Source of the DNA: Maritimibacter sp.
Lineage (GTDB): Bacteria; Pseudomonadota; Alphaproteobacteria; Rhodobacterales; Rhodobacteraceae
Assembly: GCA_002695005.1 (NCBI GenBank)
Contig: NZNT01000020.1
Span: forward strand, 372,001 to 436,000
Direction of reading: 5' to 3'
Length of the DNA: 64,000 nt
Made by a program: the position numbers and the translations under genes. The notes under the pieces are model-generated. The model saw nothing but the letters and a program-made list of their open reading frames with translations, had not been told where the DNA came from and did not search any database. This document shows positions 44,328-53,121 of the stretch, piece by piece (the first letter of the stretch is position 1; each line of letters starts with the position of its first letter).

Positions 44328-45332
44328 ATGGGATATGTGACGTCGCTTTTCGCGCGCAAGGTGGTCGCCGCGGCGGGCGGCGGGATCGATGCTGCGGCGA
44401 TGCTGGCCAGTGTCGGGATCGCCCCCGACGACCCCTGGGACTCCGGGCAGATGGTTCCGGCGGAGCGTTACTATGACATGCTGGAAAGCATTGCCGCTCG
44501 GATCGACGTGACCGATTTGCCGGTGCGCGCGGGCGCCTCGATGCGGCTGGACGAATACGGTGCGCTGGGATTGGCGTTCAAGGCGGCGACGACGCTCGGG
44601 ACGTCCTATGCGCGGGTGGAACGCTATGCGCGGCTCTGGACCAGCGTCGTCGAATACGAGATGCGGCCGGCGTCGGGGGGCACGCTGTTCATTCTGCATC
44701 GGGCGGGCGAACGGCGCCTCGGGATGCGGCTTTCGAACGAGGCGACCCTCGTGAGCGCGGTTGCCATCGCAAGAGAGGTCTGCCCGGTGCCGCTCGCGCC
44801 CGTGGAAGTGCTGATCCGCCATCCCGCCCCACGCAGTCTTGTCGCGCATGAGGACTGGTTCGGCTGCCCGGTGCGCTTCGGGGCCGAGCTCGACGCGATC
44901 CTCTATGCCGATGAGGTGCTGGCCCGCCCCAACATCCTTGGAGACGAGGGGATCTCGCAATACCTGACCGCGCATCTCGACGCGGAGCTGTCCGAGATCA
45001 CCCATGAGCCCGAGCTCGTGGCGCAGGCGCGCGCCGCGATCGCCCAGGCTCTCAGCGACGGGGCGCCCAAGATGGGCGAGATCGCCGGCAGCCTCGGGCT
45101 CAGCGCACGCTCCTTTCACAGGCGCCTCTCCGAGCACGGAATGAGCTTTCAGGCCCTCACCGAGGAAACGCGCCGCGACCTTGCCGAGGGGCTCTTGCTG
45201 GATGAGAGCCATTCACTGGCTGAAATCGCGTTTCTCACCGGTTTTTCCGAGCAGAGCGCCTTTACCCGCGCCTTCAAGCGCTGGATCGGCACGACGCCCG
45301 CGACCTACCGCAAGGACATGGCCCGCCGCTGA
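44328..45332 (+). CDS. AraC-family transcriptional regulator (OruR-like) A
   Basis: A 334-aa regulator with a large N-terminal ligand domain of the arabinose-binding-2 type. The C-terminal double HTH contains GEIAGSLGLSARSFHRRLSE and LAEIAFLTGFSEQSAFTRAF. I take the ATG at 44328 (MGYVTSLFAR); the TTG at 44292 adds 12 doubtful residues. Direct repeats spaced 21 bp lie just downstream, before the next operon, and are its likely target. It is similar in size and layout to the AraC protein at 50587. Confidence 0.9.
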   Translation: MGYVTSLFARKVVAAAGGGIDAAAMLASVGIAPDDPWDSGQMVPAERYYDMLESIAARIDVTDLPVRAGASMRLDEYGALGLAFKAATTLGTSYARVERYARLWTSVVEYEMRPASGGTLFILHRAGERRLGMRLSNEATLVSAVAIAREVCPVPLAPVEVLIRHPAPRSLVAHEDWFGCPVRFGAELDAILYADEVLARPNILGDEGISQYLTAHLDAELSEITHEPELVAQARAAIAQALSDGAPKMGEIAGSLGLSARSFHRRLSEHGMSFQALTEETRRDLAEGLLLDESHSLAEIAFLTGFSEQSAFTRAFKRWIGTTPATYRKDMARR

Positions 45333-45348
45333 CGGGCGCATTGGCGAC

Positions 45349-45380
45349 GGCGGTCAAAAGGCTGGCATCGCCGGTCAATA
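45349..45380 (+). promoter_or_regulatory. 21-bp-spaced direct repeats (AraC-type operator) before the NmrA operon
   Basis: GGCGGTCAAAA (45349-45359) and GCCGGTCAATA (45370-45380) agree at 9 of 11 positions and are exactly 21 bp apart, so both face the same side of the helix. TATCCC at 45401 could be the -10. The layout matches activation sites of AraC-family proteins. Confidence 0.6.
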
Positions 45381-45440
45381 CCGCGCGGCATCCCCGCGCC
45401 TATCCCTTGGCGACCGAAACCGAAGCCAGGGAGACACCCC

Positions 45441-46268
45441 ATGAAAGATCAAGATATTCTCGTCATCGGCGCAACCGGCAAGACCGGCCGCCGCGTCGCC
45501 AGCCGCCTCGAGGCGCGCGGCATCCCCGTGCGCCGGGGCTCGCGCAGCTCGGCGACACCCTTCGACTGGGAGGCGCCGCAGACCTGGGCGCCTGCGTTGC
45601 GCGGGGTCCGTGCGGCCTATGTCACCTACTTTCCCGATCTCGCCTTTCCCGGCGCCGTCGAAAAGCTCGAGTCCCTATGCGAGACGGCCCGCGACATGGA
45701 CGTCGAGCACCTCGTGCTGCTGTCTGGCCGTGGCGAACACCACGCGCGGCTGGGCGAAGAGGTGGTGCGCAAGTCCGGCCTCGACTTCACCATCGTCCGG
45801 GCGTCCTGGTTCGCGCAGAACTTTTCCGAAGGCTATCTGCGCGATCCGATCCTGGCCGGCGTTCTTCCGATGCCCGGCGGCAATGTCGCCGAGCCGATCC
45901 TCGATATCGACGACATCGCCGATGTTGCCGTCGCGGCGCTGACGGAAGAGGGCCACAGGGGCGCACTCTACGAGGTGACTGGCCCGCGGCTGATGTCTTT
46001 CGCCGACATGGCCGCCGAGCTCTCGCAGGCCACCGGTCGCCAGATCCGGCATGTCCCGATCAGCTTCGAGGATTTCCACGCGAACGTCGCCCAGGCTGGC
46101 GGTGACTTCGTCGCCGACGTCTTTACCGCCATTGCTCGCGAAACGCTGGACGGGCGCAACGCCCACACCACGGACGGCGTGATGCGCGCGCTCGGCCGGG
46201 CCCCCCGCGACTTTGCGGAGTTCGCCCGCGCGGCCGCGCAATCCGGCGCCTGGACAAGCGCCGCCTGA
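45441..46268 (+). CDS. NmrA-like NAD(P)-binding protein
   Basis: A 275-aa atypical SDR (NmrA/NAD(P)H-binding family). The dinucleotide motif is VIGATGKTGRRVASRL near the N-terminus. LVLLSGRGEHHARLGEE follows in the central sheet. Relatives are redox sensors or quinone reductases. It begins an operon with two small membrane proteins and a GNAT enzyme, probably switched on by the adjacent AraC regulator. Confidence 0.85.
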   Translation: MKDQDILVIGATGKTGRRVASRLEARGIPVRRGSRSSATPFDWEAPQTWAPALRGVRAAYVTYFPDLAFPGAVEKLESLCETARDMDVEHLVLLSGRGEHHARLGEEVVRKSGLDFTIVRASWFAQNFSEGYLRDPILAGVLPMPGGNVAEPILDIDDIADVAVAALTEEGHRGALYEVTGPRLMSFADMAAELSQATGRQIRHVPISFEDFHANVAQAGGDFVADVFTAIARETLDGRNAHTTDGVMRALGRAPRDFAEFARAAAQSGAWTSAA

Positions 46269-46292
46269 CATCCCGTTGAAAAGGACCATGAC

Positions 46293-46721
46293 ATGACACC
46301 CACACGTTTCGAAAAGATCGCGCTCGGCCTCGCTGGCCTCACCGCGCTCACCATCGGCGCTTTCATCCTGTTCGCGCCGCACGCCTTCTACGCCAGCTAC
46401 GGCATCACCCTTGGCGACGACGCCAGCCTGCTCAGCGAATTGCGCGCGCCCGGCGCCGGACTCGCGGGGTTCGGCTTGCTGATGCTGCTCGGCATCTGGC
46501 GGCACGCGGTCCTGCCGATTGGCATGACAGCGGCCCTGACGGTGTTCATCGCCTTTCCGGTCGGGCGGCTGGTCGGGCTTGCTGTAGACGGGATGCCCTC
46601 CGGCAACGTCATCGGCGCTCTCACCGTGGAACTGATCATCGCCGCTTTGTGCCTCGCCGCCTTTCGCCGTCGCCTCTGGCGGCCGGCGTCCGGCCTCTCG
46701 ACGGCGCAGCCCGCGCGCTGA
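46293..46721 (+). CDS. DUF4345-like membrane protein
   Basis: A 142-aa protein with four predicted helices (about 10-30, 50-68, 72-95, 105-125). The pattern IALGLAGLTALTIGAFILFAP with SELRAPGAGL fits the DUF4345 family. No biochemical role is known. It lies 24 bp after the NmrA-like gene. Confidence 0.75.
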   Translation: MTPTRFEKIALGLAGLTALTIGAFILFAPHAFYASYGITLGDDASLLSELRAPGAGLAGFGLLMLLGIWRHAVLPIGMTAALTVFIAFPVGRLVGLAVDGMPSGNVIGALTVELIIAALCLAAFRRRLWRPASGLSTAQPAR

Positions 46722-46797
46722 GACTGCCGCGGCGGCGCGGTCCGCGTTTGCGCGCCGCCGCAAATCCCAATCGAAACCTCCATGAGGAGACAAGCCA

Positions 46798-47295
46798 ATG
46801 ATCCAACAACTCTTTGAAATCAGCCTCGTTGCCGCAACGCTGGCCACGGGCCTCGTCGCAGGGGTGTTTCTCACCTTTTCCGATTTCGTGATGCGCGCGC
46901 TTGGCCGCGCCGAGCCCGCAGCCGGGATCGAAGCGATGCAGATCATCAACCGTGAGGTCTATCGGTCGCTGTTCATGACGCTCCTCCTCGGGCTGACGAT
47001 TGTCTCGATCCTGCTCGCCGTCGTCGGTATCTTCCTTGTGGGACCTGACGTGGCGCTCTGGCTCTTCGGGGCCGCCGGGTTTTACATCGTCGGGGTCATG
47101 GCGGTCACCGCGCGAAAGAACGTGCCGATGAACCAGCGCCTCGACAGCATGGAGCACCGGAGCGCCGACGCACACGCGTATTGGACCACCTACACGCGCG
47201 ACTGGACCCGCTGGAACCATCTGCGCTGGGTCGCCGCGCTGGCCGCCGCGATCGGCTACCTCGGTGCGACCATCACGGTCGCCGGACCGTTATGA
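46798..47295 (+). CDS. DUF1772 (anthrone oxygenase-like) membrane protein
   Basis: A 165-aa four-helix membrane protein. The conserved KNVPMNQRLDSM and YTRDWTRWNHLRWVAA place it in DUF1772, which includes fungal anthrone oxygenases and many uncharacterised bacterial proteins. GAGGAGACAAGCC precedes the ATG. It is third in the NmrA operon. Confidence 0.82.
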   Translation: MIQQLFEISLVAATLATGLVAGVFLTFSDFVMRALGRAEPAAGIEAMQIINREVYRSLFMTLLLGLTIVSILLAVVGIFLVGPDVALWLFGAAGFYIVGVMAVTARKNVPMNQRLDSMEHRSADAHAYWTTYTRDWTRWNHLRWVAALAAAIGYLGATITVAGPL

Positions 47296-47353
47296 CCGGG
47301 TGCGGGCAGGGTCGGTCGGCCCCGGTCCTGCCGCATGGTTCGAAGGACAAGGC

Positions 47354-47818
47354 ATGATGGATGAACCGCTGACCTTTCGCCCGGCGTGCGAGGCCGATCT
47401 GTTCGGGATCGTCGAGATGCTGGCAGATGATCCGCTGGGTGAACTGCGTGAGGATCTGCGGGCGCCGCTGCCCGAGGCCTACCGCGCGGCCTTTTGCGCA
47501 ATCGAAAGCGATCCGAACCAGTTGCTCGTCGTGGCCGAGCGCAACGGGGCGCTCGTCGGCACGCTGCAACTCAGCTTGCTGCCCGGCCTCGCCAGACAGG
47601 GCGCCTGGCGTGGACAGATCGAGGCGGTGCGGATCGCGCGCGATCATCGGGGCGGCAAGCTTGGCGAAGCGATGTTCAACTGGGCGATCGACGAATGCCG
47701 GGCGCGCGGGTGCTCGTTGGTTCAACTCACCACGGACAAGGCCCGGCCAGACGCCCATCGCTTCTATGACCGTCTGGGCTTTGAGCCGACACATGTCGGC
47801 TACAAGCTGAAGCTCTGA
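47354..47818 (+). CDS. GNAT-family N-acetyltransferase
   Basis: A 154-aa acetyltransferase. The acetyl-CoA-binding motif A is VRIARDHRGGKLGEAMFNW, and the C-terminal DAHRFYDRLGFEPTHVGYK is also typical. The substrate is unknown. GAAGGACAAGGC precedes the ATG at 47354. It is 58 bp after the DUF1772 gene and may be the end of that operon. It is convergent with the next gene; the 186-bp gap holds nothing recognised. Confidence 0.88.
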   Translation: MMDEPLTFRPACEADLFGIVEMLADDPLGELREDLRAPLPEAYRAAFCAIESDPNQLLVVAERNGALVGTLQLSLLPGLARQGAWRGQIEAVRIARDHRGGKLGEAMFNWAIDECRARGCSLVQLTTDKARPDAHRFYDRLGFEPTHVGYKLKL

Positions 47819-48004
47819 GGTCGGGCAGCGGACCATTCTTTCCCCCGGAGCACGCCGCGCTGGTGCGGCGAGCCGAGGCCAGACCTGGCCGAGTAGGGCG
47901 GGAAGCTGCTTTTCGGTGCGTCCGTCACGAACTGGCGACATGGGCGGGAACGGGCCATGAGCCAGGTCATGGCGTATTGGCCGCTCCCCGCCTGCCTGGT
48001 CGCG

Positions 48005-48661
48005 TCACGACGTCCTCAAAAGCGCCCACCCGACGAGCACGAACCAGACGATTGCGCCAAGGCCGAAAACCGCGCCGACCGCGTCGCCAATCGGGGCGAT
48101 GACGGTCGCCAACCCTGCCACGCCGGCGATGAGCCCGAGCACCGTGATGCTTCGGGGCAGAAGCGCGCCCTTGCTGGCCGCCAGGCTCACCGTCGCGATC
48201 CAGGCGCCGCCCGCGATTTCGTTCCCGCCGCCCAAGCCGAGCTCGACCGTGCGAAGCACGGACCACATCTGCGCGGCCCCGTCCGGGTCCGTCGCGAAGA
48301 GATGTGCGGCCGTTTCCACCGCCACATTGGCGATCATCCCCGCGCCCAGCACCAGCGTCGCCCAGATCAGGCCAAGCGCTCTGGTCACATCCGCAAAGCC
48401 GGGCCGGGACGCGGCGAGCCTGCGCGCGAGGGCGACGGTGAGTACGGCGAGCGCGAGGGCGTTGACCACATAGATCGTCAGGTTCCACGCGATAAGGATA
48501 CTGGCCCCGCCGTCGTCGATGAACCGCACGACCTGGGCCGGGTCGATGTTCGCCGTGCCGAAATTGAGAGGCGCGAAAACGGTCAGGAGAAGCGCGAAGC
48601 CGATGACATAAGTGATAGCGCAAAGAAGTGCGGCGAGACCGCCGGTTTTGGACAGAGTCAT
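48005..48661 (-). CDS. DUF4386-like integral membrane protein
   Basis: A 218-aa protein with about six helices. The first is GGLAALLCAITYVIGFALLL. It broadly resembles the DUF4386 group. It is the last gene of a minus-strand operon (lipoprotein, 62-aa protein, four-helix protein, NAD(P)-binding protein, this gene), 11 bp after its neighbour. No function can be given. Confidence 0.7.
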   Translation of the reverse strand: MTLSKTGGLAALLCAITYVIGFALLLTVFAPLNFGTANIDPAQVVRFIDDGGASILIAWNLTIYVVNALALAVLTVALARRLAASRPGFADVTRALGLIWATLVLGAGMIANVAVETAAHLFATDPDGAAQMWSVLRTVELGLGGGNEIAGGAWIATVSLAASKGALLPRSITVLGLIAGVAGLATVIAPIGDAVGAVFGLGAIVWFVLVGWALLRTS

Positions 48662-48672
48662 TTGAATACCTT

Positions 48673-49533
48673 TCAGGTTGAATGTGAGGCGCCGGAGATG
48701 CGCTCGGCGAAATGATCGCGCAGGCGTCGCGTGCCGCGCGGTTCGCCGACCATCTCCACGCCCAGTGCGGTGAGGAAAAACGCGACCGGGCCCCCGATGC
48801 GGCGCGGCGTGATCTTTGGCAGAACGGCAAGCGTCATGCGGCGTAGACCGTCCGGGAGGCAGGTGATGCGCGCCGGGCGGCCTGCGACCTCACAGGCCAG
48901 CGCCGCAAGATCGCGGTGGGTGAAGATGTCGGGTCCGCCCACGTCGAGCCACGGTGTGCCCGCGTCCACCGCGTCGGCGACGGCCCCGGCGAGGTCGGCG
49001 CCGTGGATCGGGTTGATCCGAAGCGCCCCGTCGCCGAACAACCAGACACGGCCCTGCTGCGCCATGGCGAGGAAGTCTTCCATGTCCGAGAAATACCCCG
49101 ATGGCGCGATCACCGTGCTCGCGATCTCTGCGGTCTGAAGCGCCGCGACGAAGTCCGACTTGGCGTCCACCAGGGGCACGCCGCGCATCTTGTCCGCATT
49201 GAGAACATGGACGTAGGCGAACCGCGGGACGTTTGCCGCTTCGGCTTCGCGCAGCAGGTTGAGGTTCGCCTGATAATCCACGTCGCGATACCCGAGCCCG
49301 TCTGCCTGCCGGGTGATCCCGAGGGCGGAAACGACGAGGTCAACACCCTCCATCACCCCGACAAGGGATGCCGGGTCCGTCGCCTCGGCTTCGATGAGCG
49401 TATCGGCGGCCAGACCCTTGGCGCGCGATCTGGAGCGCACCAGAGCTGAGACATACCAGCCGCGCCGGGCGTATTCGGCACAGAGGTAACTGCCGAGGTA
49501 GCCGGTCGCACCGGCGATCAGAACATTTCCCAT
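48673..49533 (-). CDS. NAD(P)-binding atypical SDR (NmrA/complex I 39-kDa-like)
   Basis: A 286-aa Rossmann protein. The dinucleotide motif VLIAGATGYLGSYLCAEYAR lies at the N-terminus. It lacks the catalytic YxxxK and resembles divinyl-reductase-like and NDUFA9-like atypical SDRs. I choose the ATG at 49533, which follows GGAGGGACGG. The ATG at 49545 would overlap the preceding stop (TGATG) and adds four residues. The parallel with the NmrA gene of the other AraC locus is notable. Confidence 0.83.
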   Translation of the reverse strand: MGNVLIAGATGYLGSYLCAEYARRGWYVSALVRSRSRAKGLAADTLIEAEATDPASLVGVMEGVDLVVSALGITRQADGLGYRDVDYQANLNLLREAEAANVPRFAYVHVLNADKMRGVPLVDAKSDFVAALQTAEIASTVIAPSGYFSDMEDFLAMAQQGRVWLFGDGALRINPIHGADLAGAVADAVDAGTPWLDVGGPDIFTHRDLAALACEVAGRPARITCLPDGLRRMTLAVLPKITPRRIGGPVAFFLTALGVEMVGEPRGTRRLRDHFAERISGASHST

Positions 49534-49544
49534 CCGTCCCTCCA

Positions 49545-49916
49545 TCACCGAACCGCCACGACGAGCGTCGAGACGAGCATGAGGCTCGTGACCGGTCCCC
49601 AGAGCATCCGCTCGAGCGTCGATGGCGTTGCCCAATTGGCAAGGCAGGTCAGGACGCCGAGCGCGATCACCCCCCAGAAAAACGGTTTTGGCAAGCCCAG
49701 TCGCAGGATCTCGGCACGGTCGAGAACCACCGCGGCCATGAGCGCGAGAAGCCCGGCTTGCGCGACGGCCAGCCCGCGCAAGAGCGGGGGCAGCACACCG
49801 TCGATTTGGCCGCCGAGCGTGGCCTGCCCCCAAGGTGCACCAAACGCGAGGCCGACGTGCATGGCCACGGGCAGTGCGGCAAGACCCGCGTAAGTGAAAG
49901 CGAAAGCCTGTTTCAT
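49545..49916 (-). CDS. Small four-helix membrane protein
   Basis: A 123-aa protein with four predicted helices starting AFAFTYAGLAALPVAMHVGL. I do not recognise the family. It overlaps the 62-aa gene upstream by 4 bp, and its stop meets the NAD(P)-binding gene start. Small polytopic proteins also flank the NmrA-like gene in the other AraC-linked operon. Confidence 0.7.
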   Translation of the reverse strand: MKQAFAFTYAGLAALPVAMHVGLAFGAPWGQATLGGQIDGVLPPLLRGLAVAQAGLLALMAAVVLDRAEILRLGLPKPFFWGVIALGVLTCLANWATPSTLERMLWGPVTSLMLVSTLVVAVR

Positions 49917-50101
49917 GACTTTGGTCTCCTTTTGATGAACCGATCCAGAACCTCGATCGTGCGCAGGTCTTGAAAGATCGGACGCCGCGGCTTGCGCGGG
50001 GCGTCTTTCGCGACTTGCCCGGTCAGAATTTTGTGCAGCGCGTCAAAGCGGTGGCGGCGGTGTTCGAGCAGCAAGGACTGCGATCTCCAATCTCCGTTCA
50101 T
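49913..50101 (-). CDS. 62-aa basic protein of unknown function
   Basis: A small positively charged protein (MNGDWRSQSLLLEHRRHRF... ending RFIKRRPKS) without membrane segments. The ATG at 50101 lies 5 bp after the lipoprotein stop, behind GGGTGAG, and the stop overlaps the next ATG. Tight packing supports translation. I do not recognise it. Confidence 0.6.
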   Translation of the reverse strand: MNGDWRSQSLLLEHRRHRFDALHKILTGQVAKDAPRKPRRPIFQDLRTIEVLDRFIKRRPKS

Positions 50102-50106
50102 CACGC

Positions 50107-50481
50107 TCACCCGACGACCCGGTAGCCGCGCCCGCGCAGGCACTCGATGACGATGGATTGGCGGCGGTCCGAGACGCTCACCGCGCTGGCGACGCCGCCG
50201 GTCAAGGCTCCCGCCACCGCGCCGCCAATCGCCCCGCCGAGCGGGTCGTGATCATCGTCCAGCGCGCCGATGAGGGCGCCCGCCCCCATGCCCATCGTTG
50301 CTGCCGCCATCGTTTCATGGTCGAACTGCCTTTGCGATTTCGCAAGCGTCTGACAGGCGGCAAGGTCAGACTGGAACGCGGCGGTCTGCGGCCCGTCCAG
50401 AATGGGAGTGTAATTCGCGCCCATGTCGTCGCAGGCGGCCAAAGTCGCCGCCGCGAACAGGGACAGAAACACAGGTTTCAT
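50107..50481 (-). CDS. Glycine-zipper lipoprotein
   Basis: A 124-aa predicted lipoprotein with signal MKPVFLSLFAAATLAAC (lipobox LAAC, Cys17). A glycine-zipper segment (MGAGALIGAL and GGAIGGAVAGALTGG) resembles the YmgG/SlyB-type outer-membrane proteins. The C-terminal IVIECLRGRGYRVVG is typical of this group. The longer in-frame start at 50538 would hide the signal and is not used. First gene of the minus-strand operon, 105 bp after the AraC gene. Confidence 0.82.
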   Translation of the reverse strand: MKPVFLSLFAAATLAACDDMGANYTPILDGPQTAAFQSDLAACQTLAKSQRQFDHETMAAATMGMGAGALIGALDDDHDPLGGAIGGAVAGALTGGVASAVSVSDRRQSIVIECLRGRGYRVVG

Positions 50482-50586
50482 ATCGTATCCTCGATCTTCG
50501 TTTCGATGACGAGGACATAGGGGAGCGCCCCCGCTCACGGCATGACCGGGCCGATCAGAGGTTTGACACTTGGTAACAGAGGCGCG

Positions 50587-51609
50587 TCAGGTCGCGTCGC
50601 GATAGGCCGTCGGGCTTTTCCCGGTCCAGCGTTTGAACGCGCGCACGAAAGAGGACGCCTCGGAAAAGCCGAGCAGATAGGCGGTCTCGTTCACCGACAC
50701 CTTGCGCGCGGTCAGATAGTCGCGCGCCATGCGTTCACGGAGCTGGTCGTGGATTTCGGCAAAGGTCACGCCCTCGTCTTTCAGCCGCCGATAGAGCGTC
50801 TGCCGGCTCATCCCGAGCGCGCGGGCCGACTTGTCCATCGACAGCGCGCCCTTGTGGAGATCGGGCAGGATCTGCGCCTCGATGCGTGACCGGATGCTGT
50901 CGGACTGGGCGAGCTCGGCGAGCATCGTGTCGGCGTGACGGGTAAAAACACCGAAGACATATTCATTGCCAGGCTCGAACGCGCTCTCGGTCGTGGCCCA
51001 GACCGGATCGATGCGAAGTGCGTTTCTTTTGGCTTCGAAGGTGACGGGGATGCGAAAGAGTTCTGGATACTCGCCAACATGGGGCGGAGGTGCGTAGGTG
51101 ACCTCCATCGCAAGCTCGAAATTGATGCCCTCGAACGAGCGCCGGAACTCGCTGATGAACCGCGCGAAGGACGCCTCGATCGAGATGTAGTCGGGCCCCT
51201 CCACGGGAAGGTGATCGACGATCCAGACCTCTCCCCGCTCCCGGACAAGCTCGAACCGGTCGCGGTCTGCGAAGGCCAGATTTTCGGCCATAAGCCGCAA
51301 ATAGCGGTTCAGCTGCTCGATGGAATGGGCGAGCGAGGACGACGTATGCACGATCTGGCCGACCACCGACATGGTCTCCAGCCGGGTCTCAAGCGTGTGG
51401 CGCAGGAGGAGCGCCGTGTCGCCGGTCGCCGCAATCCCCGCCCCGATGAGCGACTGATACGACGCCACCGGCACGCGATTGTCCTGATCGGCAAGGTCGT
51501 CTTCGCCTAGCCCGATTTCCGCAAGGAGCGCGGCGCGGTCCGCGCCCCGTGCCACCGTGTAATCCAAAAGCGCCGAAACAAAGCCCGCCGCCATCATCGT
51601 GTCGGTCAT
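50587..51609 (-). CDS. AraC-family transcriptional regulator (OruR-like) B
   Basis: A 340-aa regulator with an arabinose-binding-2-type N-terminal domain. The C-terminal double HTH contains MDKSARALGMSRQTLYRRLK and NETAYLLGFSEASSFVRAF. It is similar in length and architecture to the AraC protein at 44328. It is divergent from the alpha/beta hydrolase and upstream of the lipoprotein operon. Direct repeats spaced 21 bp lie 10 bp before its ATG. Confidence 0.92.
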   Translation of the reverse strand: MTDTMMAAGFVSALLDYTVARGADRAALLAEIGLGEDDLADQDNRVPVASYQSLIGAGIAATGDTALLLRHTLETRLETMSVVGQIVHTSSSLAHSIEQLNRYLRLMAENLAFADRDRFELVRERGEVWIVDHLPVEGPDYISIEASFARFISEFRRSFEGINFELAMEVTYAPPPHVGEYPELFRIPVTFEAKRNALRIDPVWATTESAFEPGNEYVFGVFTRHADTMLAELAQSDSIRSRIEAQILPDLHKGALSMDKSARALGMSRQTLYRRLKDEGVTFAEIHDQLRERMARDYLTARKVSVNETAYLLGFSEASSFVRAFKRWTGKSPTAYRDAT

Positions 51610-51618
51610 GAAATGAAA

Positions 51619-51650
51619 CCTGAGGTCAATTTGATGTCACCTTAGGTCAT
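51619..51650. promoter_or_regulatory. 21-bp-spaced direct repeats between the AraC regulator and the hydrolase
   Basis: CCTGAGGTCAA (51619-51629) and CCTTAGGTCAT (51640-51650) agree at 9 of 11 positions with a 21-bp period. TAGTAT at 51673 is a plausible -10 for the hydrolase, placing the repeats at the activator position. The GGTCA core is shared with the repeats at 45349. Confidence 0.65.
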
Positions 51651-51710
51651 CGTCCTGTCGTGGCAAACCCTTTAGTATTCGCCCAATCACTAGACGGAAA
51701 GGACGATGCA

Positions 51711-52697
51711 ATGAAACGCAAGATACTCAAAACCGCAGGCGTGCTGCTTGGCATTGCAGCGCTTGGATTTGCCGGGCTTATGGCCGCGACCTCGGGCGAT
51801 GCGCCGGTCACGGACCTCGTTGTGCACGACGCAGACCTGCCCCGGCTCACGGTGAACGGCATCACGCTTCATGGCGAGGTGATCGGCGACCCCGGCGCGC
51901 CACTCGCCATTGTCCTTCACGGTGGACCCGGAGGCGATCATCGCTCGCTCAAGGCGCTGGCAGCGCTCGAAGAAACGCACAGGGTTCTTTTCTTCGACCA
52001 ACGCGGCGCGGGGCTTTCTGAGCGGGTCGCGCCAGAGGATCTGACCCTTGCCGCACAGCTGTCAGACATCGACGCTCTGGCCGAGCAGTTTTCGCCCGAC
52101 GGGCAGATCACCCTCATCGGGCACTCTTTCGGCGCGATGCTGGCGCTCGCGTATATCGGCGCGCATCCCACCCGCGTCAGCCGCGCGGTCTTGATCGAAC
52201 CGGGATTTCTGGACGCGGCAGGGTATGAGGCGTGGGAGGCGCGGCGGGCCGAGATGTCACGGACATTTCCCGTTGTTCGCGCGGGCCTGCTCGCCGGGTT
52301 TCAATCTCGCAACGTCACCGCCACGGATGAAGCCGCGCCACAGGATTATGTCGTGGGCACCGTTGTGCATGCCTTCGCGGACCACCCGGACAACCCCTAC
52401 CATTGCGCGGGCAAGCCATACGACGCGCCCGCGTGGCGGTTCGGCGCGACCGCGAGCGACACGTTCTGGGCCGATCCTTCGGTGATTTTCCCGGCGCTCG
52501 ATGCTGCGTTCAGTGCGGATGTGCCGCTGCTCTTCGTCGCTGGCGGCTGCAACGACTGGACCGGAGAGGCGCTTCAAGCCGCCCATGCCAGCCGTTTTCC
52601 GACCGCCGAACTGGCCGTCGTCGAGGACGCCGGACATGACGTGATCTGGGATCAACCTGCCCACGCGCTCACTGCCATCCGCGCTTTCCTTGACTAA
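51711..52697 (+). CDS. Alpha/beta hydrolase (proline iminopeptidase-like)
   Basis: A 328-aa hydrolase with a membrane signal-anchor (about residues 8-26). The oxyanion motif is HGGPGG (70-75), then FFDQRGAGLSE, and the nucleophile elbow is GHSFG (Ser139). The C-terminal catalytic His is in EDAGHDVIWDQ and an Asp in GGCNDWTGE. The HGGPGG motif suggests aminopeptidase S33-type activity, but an ester or lactone substrate is possible. GGAAAGGACGATGCA precedes the ATG. It is probably activated by the divergent AraC protein. Confidence 0.88.
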   Translation: MKRKILKTAGVLLGIAALGFAGLMAATSGDAPVTDLVVHDADLPRLTVNGITLHGEVIGDPGAPLAIVLHGGPGGDHRSLKALAALEETHRVLFFDQRGAGLSERVAPEDLTLAAQLSDIDALAEQFSPDGQITLIGHSFGAMLALAYIGAHPTRVSRAVLIEPGFLDAAGYEAWEARRAEMSRTFPVVRAGLLAGFQSRNVTATDEAAPQDYVVGTVVHAFADHPDNPYHCAGKPYDAPAWRFGATASDTFWADPSVIFPALDAAFSADVPLLFVAGGCNDWTGEALQAAHASRFPTAELAVVEDAGHDVIWDQPAHALTAIRAFLD

Positions 52698-52960
52698 GCG
52701 CCGCTGCACTGCGCGGGCAGTCGCGGGACGGGGTCGCGCGGGGCACCGTCCACCGTCACGCCGGTAAATGCCTTCTGAAGGTGCCAGTTGCGGTCCAGAT
52801 ACAGGGTCGGCGGGCCCCTGGAACCGCGTCTTGTGTCGTCGTTGTTGAAGGCCTGCAGATCCGAAGCGGTCAACCAGTCCGGTCTCTGGATGGGCATCGG
52901 CAAGGTTCCAGCAGACCCTGCTGACGCAACACCATCCCAAGTGGGGGCGCGTTGCATCAC
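52694..52960 (-). pseudogene. Remnant of an epoxide hydrolase-like alpha/beta hydrolase
   Basis: On the minus strand the translated piece contains PDWLTASDLQAF, then RGSRGPPTLYLDRNWHLQKA and FTGVTVDG. This order (WLTE-DL, GFRG-LNWYR, DRNWEL--P--G) is that of the cap-to-core region of soluble epoxide hydrolases, but key bases are altered. The nucleophile and the C-terminal His region are missing. No intact start or ribosome-binding site is seen. I infer a decayed fragment left by rearrangement at the nearby tRNA. Identity is moderately supported. Confidence 0.4.
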
Positions 52961-53121
52961 CTTCGCGCGCTGGACCTGCTTCTCCGGAGGCCGCGTGGAA
53001 AACCTTCATGCCCGGTATCTGCGGAGACCTCCCGCCACGTTATGAACGTCTGCGCGAGAAACCGGTGTCAGGTAAAACTGTCAGCAAAGAGAGCTTTGTT
53101 GCATCTTGTTTCAAGTAAGTC

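Noticed and set aside
47819-48004. Possible gene in the gap between the GNAT and DUF4386-like genes
   Set aside because: Open frames exist on both strands but none has a ribosome-binding site or recognisable sequence.
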